A stretch of DNA of 64,000 nucleotides from Bacteroidota bacterium. Its GTDB lineage: Bacteria > Bacteroidota > Bacteroidia > Bacteroidales > F082. The notes under the pieces were generated by a model, which worked only from the letters and a program-made list of their open reading frames with translations, did not search any database and was not told the origin of the DNA. Of the stretch, positions 41,074 to 50,057 are shown piece by piece. Every line of letters begins with the position of its first letter. The first letter of the stretch is position 1. The DNA lies in the NCBI GenBank assembly GCA_023396415.1, contig JAEWWJ010000058.1, forward strand, positions 29,020 through 93,019, read 5' to 3'. The position numbers were made by a program, and so were the translations under genes.

Positions 41074-42711
41074 TTACATCAAATACTTAGCTACAATGGG
41101 AATCCTTCGGCCCATTCCAAAAGCTTTGGATGAAACCCGCAAAACAGGTGGTGATTGTTTGCGTTTGTGTTCGTTCATATTCACCAAGCGCAGCACACGT
41201 CGGATAATAATTTCATCAAAACCGGCCAATTTCAATGCTTCCGGCCCTTTTTTTAAATCAATATATTGATGAAGGAGGGCATCCAGCAGTTCATATTCAG
41301 GTAAGCTGTCGCTGTCTTTTTGGTCGAAGCGCAACTCAGCTGAAGGCGGCTTGGTGATGGTATTGAGGGGAATGATCTCTTGTTCGCGGTTGATAAAGTG
41401 CGCCAGCTCAAACACTTCTGTTTTAAACACATCACCCAAAACAGATAATCCGCCGTTCATATCGCCATAAAGGGTTCCATATCCAACCGCGGCTTCGCTT
41501 TTGTTGCTGGTGTTGAGTAAGATAGAGCCAAATTTGTTGCTCAATGCCATCAATAGAAGCCCACGAATACGGGCTTGTATATTTTCTTCGGTAACATCTA
41601 CCGGTTTTCCAAGGAAAAGAGGGCTTAGGCTGTGAGAAAAGGCATGATAAAGTGATTCAATTCCAATGGTTTCAACGGGCGAACCAAGATTTTTAGCCAG
41701 CGCGAGGGCATCGCTTATCGAGTGATCCGATGAAAACTGTGAAGGCATTAAAACTCCCAGAACATTGGCAGAGCCAAGAGCTTGGGCTGCTATTACCATT
41801 GTAACTGCTGAATCAATGCCGCCTGAAAGGCCAAGTAATGCCTTTGAAAAACCCATTTTTTGAAAATAATCACGTACTCCCATTACGAGTGCTTGATGTA
41901 TAAGGGCAATTTTTTCGGGTATAACTTGTTGATTTTGTATGAAATCATTCTTTTTTAAAGCTTCAAAATCAACGATCTGGATGGATTCTTCAAAAAAGGG
42001 AAGATGGGCTGCCACCGTAGCATTTTGTCCGAAAGCTAGCGAACCACCATCGAAAATCAATTCAGTTTGGGCGCCCACTTGGTTCACGTAGATTAATGGA
42101 ATCTTATACTGTAAAACATTAGCTTTTAAAACGTTGAGACGTGTCGAGGCTTGATGGGCATGAAAAGGTGAGGCTGCAATATTGATCATCAAATCAGGCT
42201 TGTCCTCACTTAGAATTTCCATCGGGTTGATGGTGTACAGCCTGTTGTTGCCAACATCCCAAATGTCTTCACAAATGGTGAGTGCTATTTTAACTCCTTT
42301 AAAATGAATAAGTTCAAACTCGCGTGCGGGTTCAAAGTAACGATATTCATCGAAAACATCATAATTGGGCAGCAGTGCTTTTCTATAATACACCACCTTG
42401 CCTTGGTAGCAAAAGGCAGCAGCGTTGAACAACGGTTTCCCTTTGGGTTGCTTGTTACGAATAGGAACACCGATAATGCAGCCAATTTGATGGCAATGGG
42501 TCGAAATTTCGGCCAATGATTGTGTGCAAAGATCAATAAAATCATCAAATTCAAGAAAGTCCTGGGCTGGGTAACCACCAATGGAAAGTTCTGCAAAGAC
42601 TACTAGATCAGCCTTATGCGCCTCTGCTTGATGAATTGCTTGAATGATTTTTTGTGTATTGGCATCAAAATTGCCAATATTGTAATTCAATTGTGCCAGT
42701 GCAATCTTCAC
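41074..42711 (-). CDS. nadE: Glutamine-dependent NAD synthetase
   Basis: Converts deamido-NAD to NAD, using ammonia from glutamine. At 545 residues it is the two-domain form. The N-terminal carbon-nitrogen hydrolase (1-260) has FAELSIGGYPAQDF with the catalytic Glu, YRKALLPNYDVFDEYRYF with the Lys, and LTICEDIWD with the Cys near 149. The C-terminal synthetase has the P-loop LLGLSGGIDSAVTM (about 293-306), TSNKSEAAVGYGTLYGD and KPPSAELRF. The barrel-protein gene ends 11 bases upstream on the same strand and shares the promoter at 43444. Confidence 0.95.
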   Translation of the reverse strand: MKIALAQLNYNIGNFDANTQKIIQAIHQAEAHKADLVVFAELSIGGYPAQDFLEFDDFIDLCTQSLAEISTHCHQIGCIIGVPIRNKQPKGKPLFNAAAFCYQGKVVYYRKALLPNYDVFDEYRYFEPAREFELIHFKGVKIALTICEDIWDVGNNRLYTINPMEILSEDKPDLMINIAASPFHAHQASTRLNVLKANVLQYKIPLIYVNQVGAQTELIFDGGSLAFGQNATVAAHLPFFEESIQIVDFEALKKNDFIQNQQVIPEKIALIHQALVMGVRDYFQKMGFSKALLGLSGGIDSAVTMVIAAQALGSANVLGVLMPSQFSSDHSISDALALAKNLGSPVETIGIESLYHAFSHSLSPLFLGKPVDVTEENIQARIRGLLLMALSNKFGSILLNTSNKSEAAVGYGTLYGDMNGGLSVLGDVFKTEVFELAHFINREQEIIPLNTITKPPSAELRFDQKDSDSLPEYELLDALLHQYIDLKKGPEALKLAGFDEIIIRRVLRLVNMNEHKRKQSPPVLRVSSKAFGMGRRIPIVAKYLM

Positions 42712-42722
42712 GTGCAGCGAAC

Positions 42723-43421
42723 TTAAAATAGAAGACCAATTGATAGCTCGATAAAGTTCGAAATCCCTTTTTGTTCGATGCTGGGATCAACGGTGTTCTG
42801 GTCTTTTAAGATGTCGAAAAAATTGTTATCGAAACGTAATCCTGCTGTTAATTTCGTTGATCCACCCACGGCATAGTAAACACCTGCGCCCAAAATCATT
42901 GATTCGCGTGTGAAGCGTACTTCGTCGGTGATGGTGCCTTTGTCAGTTTCGCTCACTATTGTGCCATCGACAGCAGTAAAAACATCATCAGATTTCACTG
43001 CAGTTCTGAAAGCCAATCCCAATCCGGCTTCTCCGTAAACGGTGAATTTGGAAAACTCCTCAGTTTTCATCCTCAAAACCACTGGAATTTGAAGATATTT
43101 TAGATGAATGACCCTGTCTAAGTTTCCAACAGTGGGTAGGAAACCATTCTTATATTCTTTGTAAGGATAGCTGTATGATCCATTCAAATAAAGAATGTTT
43201 ATACCGGTTTGAATTGAATAGTTTTCCATTAGGTGAATGTCGCCAACAAATCCCCAATTAAATCCACCTTTAACTCCGTTGCTTTCATAACCATCGGAAT
43301 TGAGCTTCATCCAACCGATCGAAGGGGCAACTTTGAACCCAAAACTGAATGCTTTTTCTTGTGAAAAGGCGTTCTGGTTGATGGAGTAGATAAGGGCTAC
43401 CAATAAAATTATTTTTTTCAT
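42723..43421 (-). CDS. PorT-like outer-membrane beta-barrel protein
   Basis: A 232-residue exported protein with signal peptide to about residue 20 (NAFSQ). The rest is strand-rich with G/Y/F alternation: FGFKVAPSIGWMKL, NWGFVGDIHL, IQTGINILYLNGSY, LKYLQIPVVLRM (a hallmark of the PorT/OMP_b-brl_2 family) and a C-terminal ELSIGLLF strand. PorT itself acts in type IX secretion, but this family has many paralogs, so I do not claim that role. It is first in an operon with nadE. Confidence 0.82.
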   Translation of the reverse strand: MKKIILLVALIYSINQNAFSQEKAFSFGFKVAPSIGWMKLNSDGYESNGVKGGFNWGFVGDIHLMENYSIQTGINILYLNGSYSYPYKEYKNGFLPTVGNLDRVIHLKYLQIPVVLRMKTEEFSKFTVYGEAGLGLAFRTAVKSDDVFTAVDGTIVSETDKGTITDEVRFTRESMILGAGVYYAVGGSTKLTAGLRFDNNFFDILKDQNTVDPSIEQKGISNFIELSIGLLF

Positions 43422-43443
43422 GTAAATAGAGTTTTGTAAGCTG

Positions 43444-43451
43444 CAAAGTTA
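43444..43451 (-). promoter_or_regulatory. Promoter -7 box of the barrel protein-nadE operon
   Basis: CAAAGTTA on the plus strand is TAACTTTG on the minus strand, 23 bases before the start codon at 43421. Confidence 0.55.
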
Positions 43452-43583
43452 GCAAAATCAACGATGGGAATCAATGATCATTTTTTATTCGCCTTTGGTA
43501 GTAGCTTTTTCGTAGGATACTGCAGTCGCTTTCTGTTTGTTTTCGAGGCACAACTTTTATGCACATCGCTTCAAGGGGTTTGT

Positions 43584-43591
43584 TACTTTTG
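43584..43591 (+). promoter_or_regulatory. Promoter -7 box of the OppC-like permease
   Basis: TACTTTTG matches TAnnTTTG. It lies inside a possible N-terminal extension from 43464 and so supports the ATG at 43626. Confidence 0.55.
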
Positions 43592-43625
43592 TGTTCATAT
43601 TTATCAAGGCTTTTATAACATCGTA

Positions 43626-44789
43626 ATGAAAAGAATTCCGAAGGAAGAGTGGTCGCCTGGACGTATTGCATGGGTCAGATTTAGAAAAGATATTTGGGGA
43701 ATGGTGGCCCTATCGCTTATTATGATTGTTATGCTGATTGCCGTTTTGGGTTCGCTCATCACACCTGATTCCACTCCTTTCGCCAATCGGCAGATGCTCG
43801 AGTTAGGAACCTCGAAGCCCGGTTTTCAAACACAAATGATTAAAATTGAAGGGGATATAAAAAACACAGATGCAGGGTGGTTTGAAAAGATGATTTTTGG
43901 TCAGAAAGACAGCTACACCTATATCCCATTAGATGCGTTTTATTTTTCTCAAGACAGCATTGTTATTCAAACCCATCGGTCGGATAGCATCGAAGATATT
44001 GATTTTTTAAGTTTTTCGTTGGTTGATGTGCTTGGTCTGATGCCCTCAAGCTCCCGACAAGCCCAACAAACCATTATCAAATTGCAGCAAAAAGTTGTAG
44101 ATGAGCATATTGTAAAAAAGAAATTCATTTTGGGCACCGATCAGTTTGGTCGCGATATGTTGAGCCGATTGATGATTGGTGCAAGAGTAAGTCTTTCGGT
44201 GGGTTTTATTTCGGTGTTCATTTCATTGGTGATCGGTATTGTGGTGGGTAGTTTGGGAGGCTATTTTCGCGGTCGCGTTGACGATGCTGTGGTTTGGATC
44301 ATCAATGTGGTGTGGTCCATTCCAACTTTGCTTCTGGTAATCGCCATCACTTTTGCTTTGGGAAAAGGATTTTGGCAGGTTTTTATTGCCGTGGGCCTCA
44401 CCATGTGGGTGGAAGTAGCGCGTGTGGTGCGGGGTCAAATGTTGGGTATTCGTGAAAAAGAATTTGCAGAAGCCGCCAAAGCATTGGGTTTCGGGCATTT
44501 CAGGATAATTTTTCGACATTTGCTGCCCAATGTGATGGGGCCTGTGATTGTGATTTCGGCGGCCAATTTTGCATCAGCCATTTTGATTGAAGCCGGATTG
44601 AGCTTTTTAGGTTTAGGTGTTCAACCTCCTGTGCCCTCTTGGGGAAGTATGATCAAAGAAAATTACGCCTTCATTATTTTAGATGCAGCTTTTTTGGCCA
44701 TATTGCCCGGATTGGCCATAATGCTTTTGGTGCTCTCTTTTATGTTGGTTGGCAATGCGCTGCGCGATGCACTCGATATTCGTCAGTAG
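43626..44789 (+). CDS. ABC transporter permease, OppC/DppC type
   Basis: A 387-residue inner-membrane permease for peptides or related solutes. The N-terminal region has WSPGRIAWVRFRKDIWGMVALSLI entering TM1. A periplasmic segment of about 100 residues separates TM1 from the core, as in OppC. The core starts FILGTDQFGRDMLSRLMIGARVSL. The EAA loop reads EFAEAAKALGFGHFRIIFRHLLPN (the first 15 residues are the motif itself). The C-terminus has IEAGLSFLGLGVQPPVPSWG. No partner permease, ATPase or binding protein is adjacent, so it is an orphan that must pair with genes elsewhere. An upstream in-frame extension is rejected because the promoter box lies inside it. Confidence 0.9.
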   Translation: MKRIPKEEWSPGRIAWVRFRKDIWGMVALSLIMIVMLIAVLGSLITPDSTPFANRQMLELGTSKPGFQTQMIKIEGDIKNTDAGWFEKMIFGQKDSYTYIPLDAFYFSQDSIVIQTHRSDSIEDIDFLSFSLVDVLGLMPSSSRQAQQTIIKLQQKVVDEHIVKKKFILGTDQFGRDMLSRLMIGARVSLSVGFISVFISLVIGIVVGSLGGYFRGRVDDAVVWIINVVWSIPTLLLVIAITFALGKGFWQVFIAVGLTMWVEVARVVRGQMLGIREKEFAEAAKALGFGHFRIIFRHLLPNVMGPVIVISAANFASAILIEAGLSFLGLGVQPPVPSWGSMIKENYAFIILDAAFLAILPGLAIMLLVLSFMLVGNALRDALDIRQ

Positions 44790-44796
44790 AAAAAAA

Positions 44797-45612
44797 TCAA
44801 ACAACCACATTAAAATCACGCAAAGCCTCGTTCAGTGATGTTTTATTGTCGGTAGAAGCTTTACGTTTCCCGATGATGAGGGCACAAGCCACTTGATACT
44901 CTCCGGCAGGAAACATTTTGGTTAAGGTTCCAGGAATTACCACCGATCGTTCTGGTATAATTCCTTTGTATTCAATGGCTTGTGGCCCACTTACATCAAT
45001 AATACGTGTAGATTGCGTAAGCACCACATTAGCCCCCAACACCGCTTCGCGTTCTACTTTCACTCCTTCCACAACGATGCAACGGGAGCCGATAAAACAA
45101 TTGTCTTCGATGATAACAGGCGCAGCCTGAACCGGTTCCAAAACCCCTCCAATGCCTACGCCGCCGCTTAAATGAACCGATTCACCAATTTGTGCGCATG
45201 AACCTACTGTGGCCCACGTGTCAACCATCGTTCCCGAACCAACATACGCACCAATATTTACGTAGGAGGGCATTAATATAACTCCCTTGGATAGAAATGA
45301 ACCATAGCGAGCCACAGCATGAGGCACTACCCTAACACCCAGCTCTTTATAGTTTGTTTTAAGAGGAATTTTATCATAAAACTCCAATGGTCCGGCCTCA
45401 AAAACCTCCATTTGGCGCAGCGGAAAATACAAAATCACTGCTTTTTTTATCCATTCATGCACTTCCCAAAGCCCGTTGGCGTTGGAAGCAACCCTCAAAT
45501 GTCCTTTGTCGAGCATTTCAATCACGTATTCAATGGCTTGGGTGTATTCAACTTGTTGAAGCAGTGTGCGATCCAACCAAACACGTTCTATTTTTTGTTT
45601 CAGTTCACTCAT
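44797..45612 (-). CDS. dapD: Tetrahydrodipicolinate N-succinyltransferase
   Basis: Succinylates tetrahydrodipicolinate in the succinylase route to lysine and meso-diaminopimelate. The 271-residue length from the ATG at 45612 is typical. A start at 45660 would add residues without family similarity. The left-handed beta-helix is visible as hexapeptide repeats from about residue 100: LMPSYVNIGAYVGSGTMVDTWATVG, CAQIGESVHLSGGVGIGGVLEP, NCFIGSRCIVVEGV. The C-terminal ESVVIPGTLTKMF-like segment (ERSVVIPGTLTKMFP) is also seen. The gene is convergent with the permease gene, 7 bases apart. Confidence 0.94.
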   Translation of the reverse strand: MSELKQKIERVWLDRTLLQQVEYTQAIEYVIEMLDKGHLRVASNANGLWEVHEWIKKAVILYFPLRQMEVFEAGPLEFYDKIPLKTNYKELGVRVVPHAVARYGSFLSKGVILMPSYVNIGAYVGSGTMVDTWATVGSCAQIGESVHLSGGVGIGGVLEPVQAAPVIIEDNCFIGSRCIVVEGVKVEREAVLGANVVLTQSTRIIDVSGPQAIEYKGIIPERSVVIPGTLTKMFPAGEYQVACALIIGKRKASTDNKTSLNEALRDFNVVV

Positions 45613-45697
45613 CATAATTTCTATGGTTTTGCAGCAGCGAATGTACGAAACCCTCTCCATTTGAGGGCTATAAGATAGGTATGAACGAAAAAAAACG

Positions 45698-45705
45698 TAA
45701 TTTTG
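45698..45705 (+). promoter_or_regulatory. Promoter -7 box of the ruvX operon
   Basis: TAATTTTG matches TAnnTTTG, 22 bases before the ruvX start codon. Confidence 0.5.
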
Positions 45706-45727
45706 CAGCTTGATTCGGTAACAACTT

Positions 45728-46156
45728 ATGGGACGTATTTTAGCAATTGATTATGGACAAAAACGCAGTGGAATTGCTGTTACCGATCCTATGCAGTTGA
45801 TTGCAAATGGTTTGCAAACCGTTCAAAGTAAAGAGCTTATCGCTTTTATAACAGCCTATCTAGGCACAGAATCTGTTGATTGTATAGTTGTTGGCGAGCC
45901 GCGCGATATGCAAAACAACGCCTCGGATGCTTCCCGATTTGTTGAACCCTTTGTAAGAATCCTTCGAAAAACCTTTCCAAATGTGGTGATTGAACGTTAC
46001 GATGAACGATTTACCTCAAAAATGGCCTTTCAAAGTATGATTGATGCCGGTTTAAACAAAAAAAAGCGACAGGACAAGGCGTTGATTGACACCATCAGTG
46101 CTACAATCATGTTGCAATCTTACATGGAATTTATTAAGAATAAACGCTTTAGTTAG
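45728..46156 (+). CDS. ruvX: Holliday-junction resolvase-like protein RuvX/YqgF
   Basis: A 142-residue RNase H-fold protein. In E. coli YqgF is essential and acts in 16S rRNA 5' maturation; a Holliday-junction role is proposed for the family. GRILAIDYGQKRSGIAVTDP (residues 2-21) holds the first catalytic Asp. DCIVVGEPRDMQNNASDAS gives the Glu, and the DERFTSKMA segment and the Asp in KALIDTISATIMLQSYM complete the site. It starts an operon with def and a TPR lipoprotein. Confidence 0.93.
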   Translation: MGRILAIDYGQKRSGIAVTDPMQLIANGLQTVQSKELIAFITAYLGTESVDCIVVGEPRDMQNNASDASRFVEPFVRILRKTFPNVVIERYDERFTSKMAFQSMIDAGLNKKKRQDKALIDTISATIMLQSYMEFIKNKRFS

Positions 46157-46158
46157 CT

Positions 46159-46731
46159 ATGATTTTACCCATTGTTGCTTACGGGCATCCAACTTTAAAA
46201 AAGGTTGCCGTAGATATTTCGCCCGACTTTCCTCAGCTCGACAAACTCATCGAAGACATGTGGGAAACCATGTACAACGCCACCGGAATTGGGTTAGCTG
46301 CGCCACAAGTCAACCAATCCATCCGTCTTTTTGTGATTGATGCGACTCCTTATGCTGACGAAATGCCTCAGGCTAAGGATTTCAAAAAAGTTTTTATCAA
46401 TGCTAAGATTGAAAAAATGAATGATCCTGAGGTGATTATGAACGAAGGCTGTCTCAGTATCCCGGGCTTGAGTGAAGAAGTGCCCCGAAAAGACAGCATC
46501 TTGATTCGCTATTGCGATGAGGCTTTTGTTGAACATGAAGAAAAGTACGAAGGGTTTATTGCACGGGTTATTCAACATGAATACGATCATATTGACGGAG
46601 TTTTGTATGTTGATCGTCTTCCAGCCTTCAGAAAATTACTTTTGAAGGGAAAACTAAAAGATATTTCAGAAGGAAAAGTAGATGCCGAATACCGCATGCT
46701 TTTTCCTTCAATCCGTAGAAAACAACGCTAA
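46159..46731 (+). CDS. def: Peptide deformylase
   Basis: Removes the formyl group from the N-terminal Met of new proteins at the ribosome. All three metalloprotease motifs are present: GIGLAAPQVN (about residues 42-51), EGCLSIPG (about 96-103, metal Cys) and HEYDHIDGVLYVDRL (about 138-152, metal His and catalytic Glu). The 190-residue length is normal for the Bacteroidota type. It starts 2 bases after ruvX ends and is translationally close to it. Confidence 0.95.
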   Translation: MILPIVAYGHPTLKKVAVDISPDFPQLDKLIEDMWETMYNATGIGLAAPQVNQSIRLFVIDATPYADEMPQAKDFKKVFINAKIEKMNDPEVIMNEGCLSIPGLSEEVPRKDSILIRYCDEAFVEHEEKYEGFIARVIQHEYDHIDGVLYVDRLPAFRKLLLKGKLKDISEGKVDAEYRMLFPSIRRKQR

Positions 46732-46741
46732 ATAATACTTT

Positions 46742-47266
46742 ATGAATAATTTACGATTTATTTTATTGTTGCTGATGTCAGGATTTATCTTCGGTTGTGG
46801 CACCGGAAATTCTGATTCGGGAAGCCCTACTCCGCAAAAAATTGCCGATTTGGAAGCCAAATTATTCGGTCAAGAAGAAGAGTATAATACAAAAGATGCT
46901 TTGGAATTGATGCATCTCTATATTCGTTATAGCGACTCGCTTCCTTCGGATAGTCTTGCACCCATTTACCTCTTTAAGGCTGCCGATATCAGTATGTTTC
47001 AGCAGGAAGGAGGCAAAACTATTGCTATCCTCGACCGCATTTTAGGAAAATATCCTAAGCACGAATTGGCAGCTATGAGTCTCTTTTTGAAGGCTTTTAC
47101 TTTTGACACACGAATGAACGATACCGCCTCTGCCCGTGTGTTTTATCAGCAGTTTGTGAACAAATATCCTGACGAAGAATTTACTGACGATGCCATCAAT
47201 GCCTTGAGAAATTTAGGAAAAACACCTGAAGAGCTTATCAGAGAATTTGAGCTAATGAATGAGTAA
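46742..47266 (+). CDS. TPR-like lipoprotein
   Basis: A 174-residue lipoprotein (lipobox GFIFGC, residues 14-19) with three or more TPR-like helical pairs. Clear ones are APIYLFKAADISMFQQEGGKTIAILDR and HELAAMSLFLKAFTFDTRMND, then ASARVFYQQFVNKYPDEEFTDDAINAL (last part is the YfgM/BamD-like K-Y-P-x-x-x-x-D signature). It is third in the ruvX-def operon. It may work in envelope protein assembly, but that is inferred from fold and location only. Confidence 0.82.
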   Translation: MNNLRFILLLLMSGFIFGCGTGNSDSGSPTPQKIADLEAKLFGQEEEYNTKDALELMHLYIRYSDSLPSDSLAPIYLFKAADISMFQQEGGKTIAILDRILGKYPKHELAAMSLFLKAFTFDTRMNDTASARVFYQQFVNKYPDEEFTDDAINALRNLGKTPEELIREFELMNE

Positions 47267-47305
47267 TCAAAGGTATAAGCAATGGAGAATGCTTGTGTTT
47301 TGCAT

Positions 47306-47345
47306 AAAAAAATCCCCGAAATAAAATGTTTCGGGGATTTTTTTT
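47306..47345. terminator. Two-way intrinsic terminator between the lipoprotein gene and rny
   Basis: AATCCCCGAAA (about 47311-47321) pairs with TTTCGGGGATT (47329-47339), flanked by an A-run and a T-run. It serves two convergent operons. Confidence 0.92.
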
Positions 47346-47364
47346 GCCAATAGAGATGACTTTG

Positions 47365-48933
47365 CTATTTCGCGTAGCTCACAGCACGAGTTTCACGGAT
47401 AACTGTGATTTTTATCTGTCCGGGATAGGTCATCTCGGTTTGGATTTTCTTGGAGAGGTCGAAGGCGAGCTTATCGGCATCGGCATCGCTGATTTGGTCG
47501 GCTCCAACAATTACACGAAGCTCGCGACCGGCCTGAATAGCGTAGGTTTTAACAACACCATTGTAGGCCAATGCCATCTCTTCGAGTTTTTTAAGACGTT
47601 GAATATAAGCCTCAACCACTTCGCGTCGCGCACCTGGTCTGGCACCTGAAATAGCATCGCATACTTGAACAATGGGCGCGATAAGTGTTTCCATGTCAAT
47701 TTCGTCATGGTGGGCGCCAATGGCATTGCAAACGTCAGGTTTTTCTTTAAACTTTTCAGCAATTTTCATCCCAAGTATGGCGTGTGGTAGCTCGGCTTCA
47801 TTGTTTTCTGCAATTTTCCCGATATCGTGAAGTAAGCCGGCACGTTTCGCTGTTTTCACGTTGAGGCCCAGTTCAGCGGCCATGGTTGCGCTTAATTTGG
47901 CTACTTCGATAGAGTGTTGCAGCAAATTTTGCCCGTAAGAGGAGCGATATTTCATACGTCCAACCATTCTGATGAGGTCGGGATGCAGGTTGTGGATGCC
48001 TAAATCAATCACCGTTCGCTTGCCCGTTTCAATAATTTCTTGTTCGATTTGCTTTTCGGTTTTGGTCACCACCTCCTCAATACGAGCGGGATGGATGCGG
48101 CCATCGGTAACGAGTTTATGCAATGACAGCCGGGCAATTTCGCGTCTAACCGGATCGAAGCCGGAGAGCAGAATGGCATCGGGGCTGTCATCAATAATGA
48201 TTTCAACGCCTGTTAAAGCTTCTAATGCCCTGATGTTGCGACCTTCACGACCGATGATACGACCTTTGATTTCGTCGCTCTCAATGTTGAAAACAGTAAC
48301 TGTATTTTCTATAGTATGCTCAGCTGCTGTACGTTGTATGGTTTCAACAACAATTTTACGTGCTTCGGAAGCGGCAGTCATTTTGGCTTCTTCGGTGATT
48401 TCTTTCACATAAATCATGGCCTCGGAACGTGCGTCTTCCTTCAACGATTCAATAAGTTGTTCTTTGGCTTCGAGGGCCGAGAGACCCGAAACATGTTCAA
48501 GCTGGCGAAGGTGCTGCTCTTGTGCCTTGCCAAGCTCTTCCTTCATTTTATCAAGCTCTTCTTGGCGTTTGCTCAGTAGGGCAGCCTGATCGGTAACCAA
48601 CTGTTTTTGTTGCTGAAACTCTTTTTGTTTGCGGTTAAACTCATCAAATTTCTGGTTGAGCGCTTGTTCTCGCTGTTGGTTTTTGTTTTCAGCTTTTTGT
48701 AGTTCGCGATTTTTTTCACCGGTTGACTTGTCATGTTCTGCCTTGAGTTGCAGAAACTTTTCTTTGGCTTGAAGCATCTTTTCTTTTTTGATGACTTCGG
48801 CCTTTTCTTTGGCTTCCTCGAGCAAAATTTCGCTTTTTTTCAAAACGGCTTTGCGAAGAGCTGTTGCTGTCAATAGTCCGCCAGCTACCCCACCTACAAT
48901 GAGCAGGATGGCATAAATAATGATTTCTTCCAT
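47365..48933 (-). CDS. rny: Ribonuclease Y
   Basis: Membrane-anchored endoribonuclease that starts mRNA decay. The 522-residue protein has an N-terminal membrane helix (about residues 4-26) and a long charged coiled coil (30-200). A KH domain follows ([20 protein letters not shown], about 218-237). The HD domain has [20 protein letters not shown] and LLHDIGK, with the metal-binding HD near residue 368. Upstream on the same strand are a 6S-like RNA and zapA, so rny may be transcribed by read-through from them. Confidence 0.94.
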   Translation of the reverse strand: MEEIIIYAILLIVGGVAGGLLTATALRKAVLKKSEILLEEAKEKAEVIKKEKMLQAKEKFLQLKAEHDKSTGEKNRELQKAENKNQQREQALNQKFDEFNRKQKEFQQQKQLVTDQAALLSKRQEELDKMKEELGKAQEQHLRQLEHVSGLSALEAKEQLIESLKEDARSEAMIYVKEITEEAKMTAASEARKIVVETIQRTAAEHTIENTVTVFNIESDEIKGRIIGREGRNIRALEALTGVEIIIDDSPDAILLSGFDPVRREIARLSLHKLVTDGRIHPARIEEVVTKTEKQIEQEIIETGKRTVIDLGIHNLHPDLIRMVGRMKYRSSYGQNLLQHSIEVAKLSATMAAELGLNVKTAKRAGLLHDIGKIAENNEAELPHAILGMKIAEKFKEKPDVCNAIGAHHDEIDMETLIAPIVQVCDAISGARPGARREVVEAYIQRLKKLEEMALAYNGVVKTYAIQAGRELRVIVGADQISDADADKLAFDLSKKIQTEMTYPGQIKITVIRETRAVSYAK

Positions 48934-48972
48934 ATCATTTTTTCGTTGTTAAGTTAATAATGGAAGAAGGAT

Positions 48973-49164
48973 AAAAAAGTACCCACCGGTGTTCAAGGAG
49001 TACGTAAACTCCTCTACGACACGTTTTAGGTGCCTCGCTGATCAAACGTCCACTGGTCTGAAAATCAGACTTTCCCTAAGGAAATGAGGCCTGTTTTCTC
49101 AACTAAGAGCAATCCCGGTACATTTGTAATGTTGAGTTTACAATCTATTGAATTCGGCGGGTAC
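48973..49164 (-). ncRNA. ssrS: 6S RNA (SsrS)-like regulatory RNA
   Basis: Between zapA and rny, the minus strand folds into a long rod. GTACCCGCCG (49164-49155) pairs with CGGTGGGTAC (48988-48979), 10 bp with one G-U. Further in, GTAAACTC (49141-49134) pairs with GAGTTTAC (49011-49004), then GCCTC (49090-49086) with GAGGC (49036-49032). The tip GTCTG-ATTTT-CAGAC (49070-49056) closes it. An open central bubble of about 43 and 20 nt lies between the second and third helices, as in 6S RNA, which mimics an open promoter and holds RNA polymerase. The 186-nt length is close to the 184 nt of E. coli 6S. Six T follow the closing stem, which may terminate it. Location next to zapA also fits. Sequence similarity was not tested. 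Confidence 0.7.
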
Positions 49165-49202
49165 TATGTTTTTCAAAGAACGTTTTTTGAACAAAAATTA
49201 TT

Positions 49203-49493
49203 TCAATCTTTCAAATGATTGGAGAGCAACAGATCCATTTCTTGTAATTTTTCTGTAAGATGATTGTCCCTGAAAACTACTTCCGATTCAAATAGAAGTG
49301 AAGATGTTGCGTATTGCAATGCAGCCATCGCCAGCAGGTCTTGCCGGTCTTTGTAGGCATAGCTTTGGGCATAAGTGCGAATGCGATCATTGATGATAGC
49401 GGCAGCTTTACGCACCCTTTCTTCTTCATCTCGAGTAATGGTGAGGCGGTAGGGGCGGTCGGCGATGCTGATATTGATCGAAATTTCTTCCAT
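49203..49493 (-). CDS. zapA: Cell division protein ZapA
   Basis: A 96-residue FtsZ-ring stabiliser. SINISIADRPYRLTI (residues 4-18) is the ZapA beta-hairpin start, followed by EEERVRKAAAIINDRI and a C-terminal dimerising coiled coil to residue 96. DRQDLLAMAALQYA is the usual helical core. It follows a coiled-coil gene that may be its partner, 23 bases upstream. Confidence 0.92.
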   Translation of the reverse strand: MEEISINISIADRPYRLTITRDEEERVRKAAAIINDRIRTYAQSYAYKDRQDLLAMAALQYATSSLLFESEVVFRDNHLTEKLQEMDLLLSNHLKD

Positions 49494-49516
49494 TTCTATT
49501 TTTAATTTGCTTTAAA

Positions 49517-49804
49517 TCATTTGTTGACGAGCGTAATGCAATGTTCTATTTCCCGCATTAATACTTGAATACGTTTTCTTCCTTCTTCGATTTCTTTCTC
49601 GCTGCTAAACGCATCAGCGATGGCTTTTTTATTCAGTTGTTCGGTTAAATCTAAATTGTTTAATTCTATTATCTCCAATCTGTTAGAATAAAAATCTATC
49701 TGGATTTCCTGCTCCTCAACGCGCTTCCTGAGTTGAAGATTTTCCTTGATCAACTTTCTGATTTTGTACTCTAAACCAGCTACAAGGGTGCTCGTGTCCG
49801 ACAT
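49517..49804 (-). CDS. Coiled-coil protein, ZapB-like candidate, upstream of zapA
   Basis: A 95-residue protein that is nearly all coiled coil: LEYKIRKLIKENLQLRKRVEE, then LEIIELNNLDLTEQLNKKA and KEIEEGRKRIQVLMREIEH. The start is the ATG at 49804, since a promoter box lies at 49835-49842. It precedes zapA in the same direction, as is common in this phylum. A role with ZapA at the division site is inferred; the sequence itself shows only the coiled coil. Confidence 0.78.
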   Translation of the reverse strand: MSDTSTLVAGLEYKIRKLIKENLQLRKRVEEQEIQIDFYSNRLEIIELNNLDLTEQLNKKAIADAFSSEKEIEEGRKRIQVLMREIEHCITLVNK

Positions 49805-49834
49805 TATTATTTTTACAGCTATGGATCTAAAGGA

Positions 49835-49842
49835 CAAAAGTA
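49835..49842 (-). promoter_or_regulatory. Promoter -7 box of the zapA operon
   Basis: CAAAAGTA on the plus strand is TACTTTTG on the minus strand. It excludes a start at 49837 and supports the ATG at 49804. Confidence 0.55.
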
Positions 49843-50057
49843 GGTATTCCGATACTTTTTTGCAAGTTGTTTAAAAATGTTTTTCACTAAGATTGAAGTG
49901 ATGTCAGTCAAATATGTAAAGATCAGTTTGTTATATTTATCTTCCGATCGAAAAAGTTCAAGGAAAATATTTTGTTAATTTTCAACATTTTGATGGTCGT
50001 TTTGGATTTTGAGTTTATTTTTACAACCCAATCAACCCTCCAAAAAGCAAAATTAAG

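Noticed and set aside
43464..43625. An N-terminal extension of the OppC-like permease
   Set aside because: The promoter box at 43584-43591 lies inside it, and the residues do not resemble the start of OppC.
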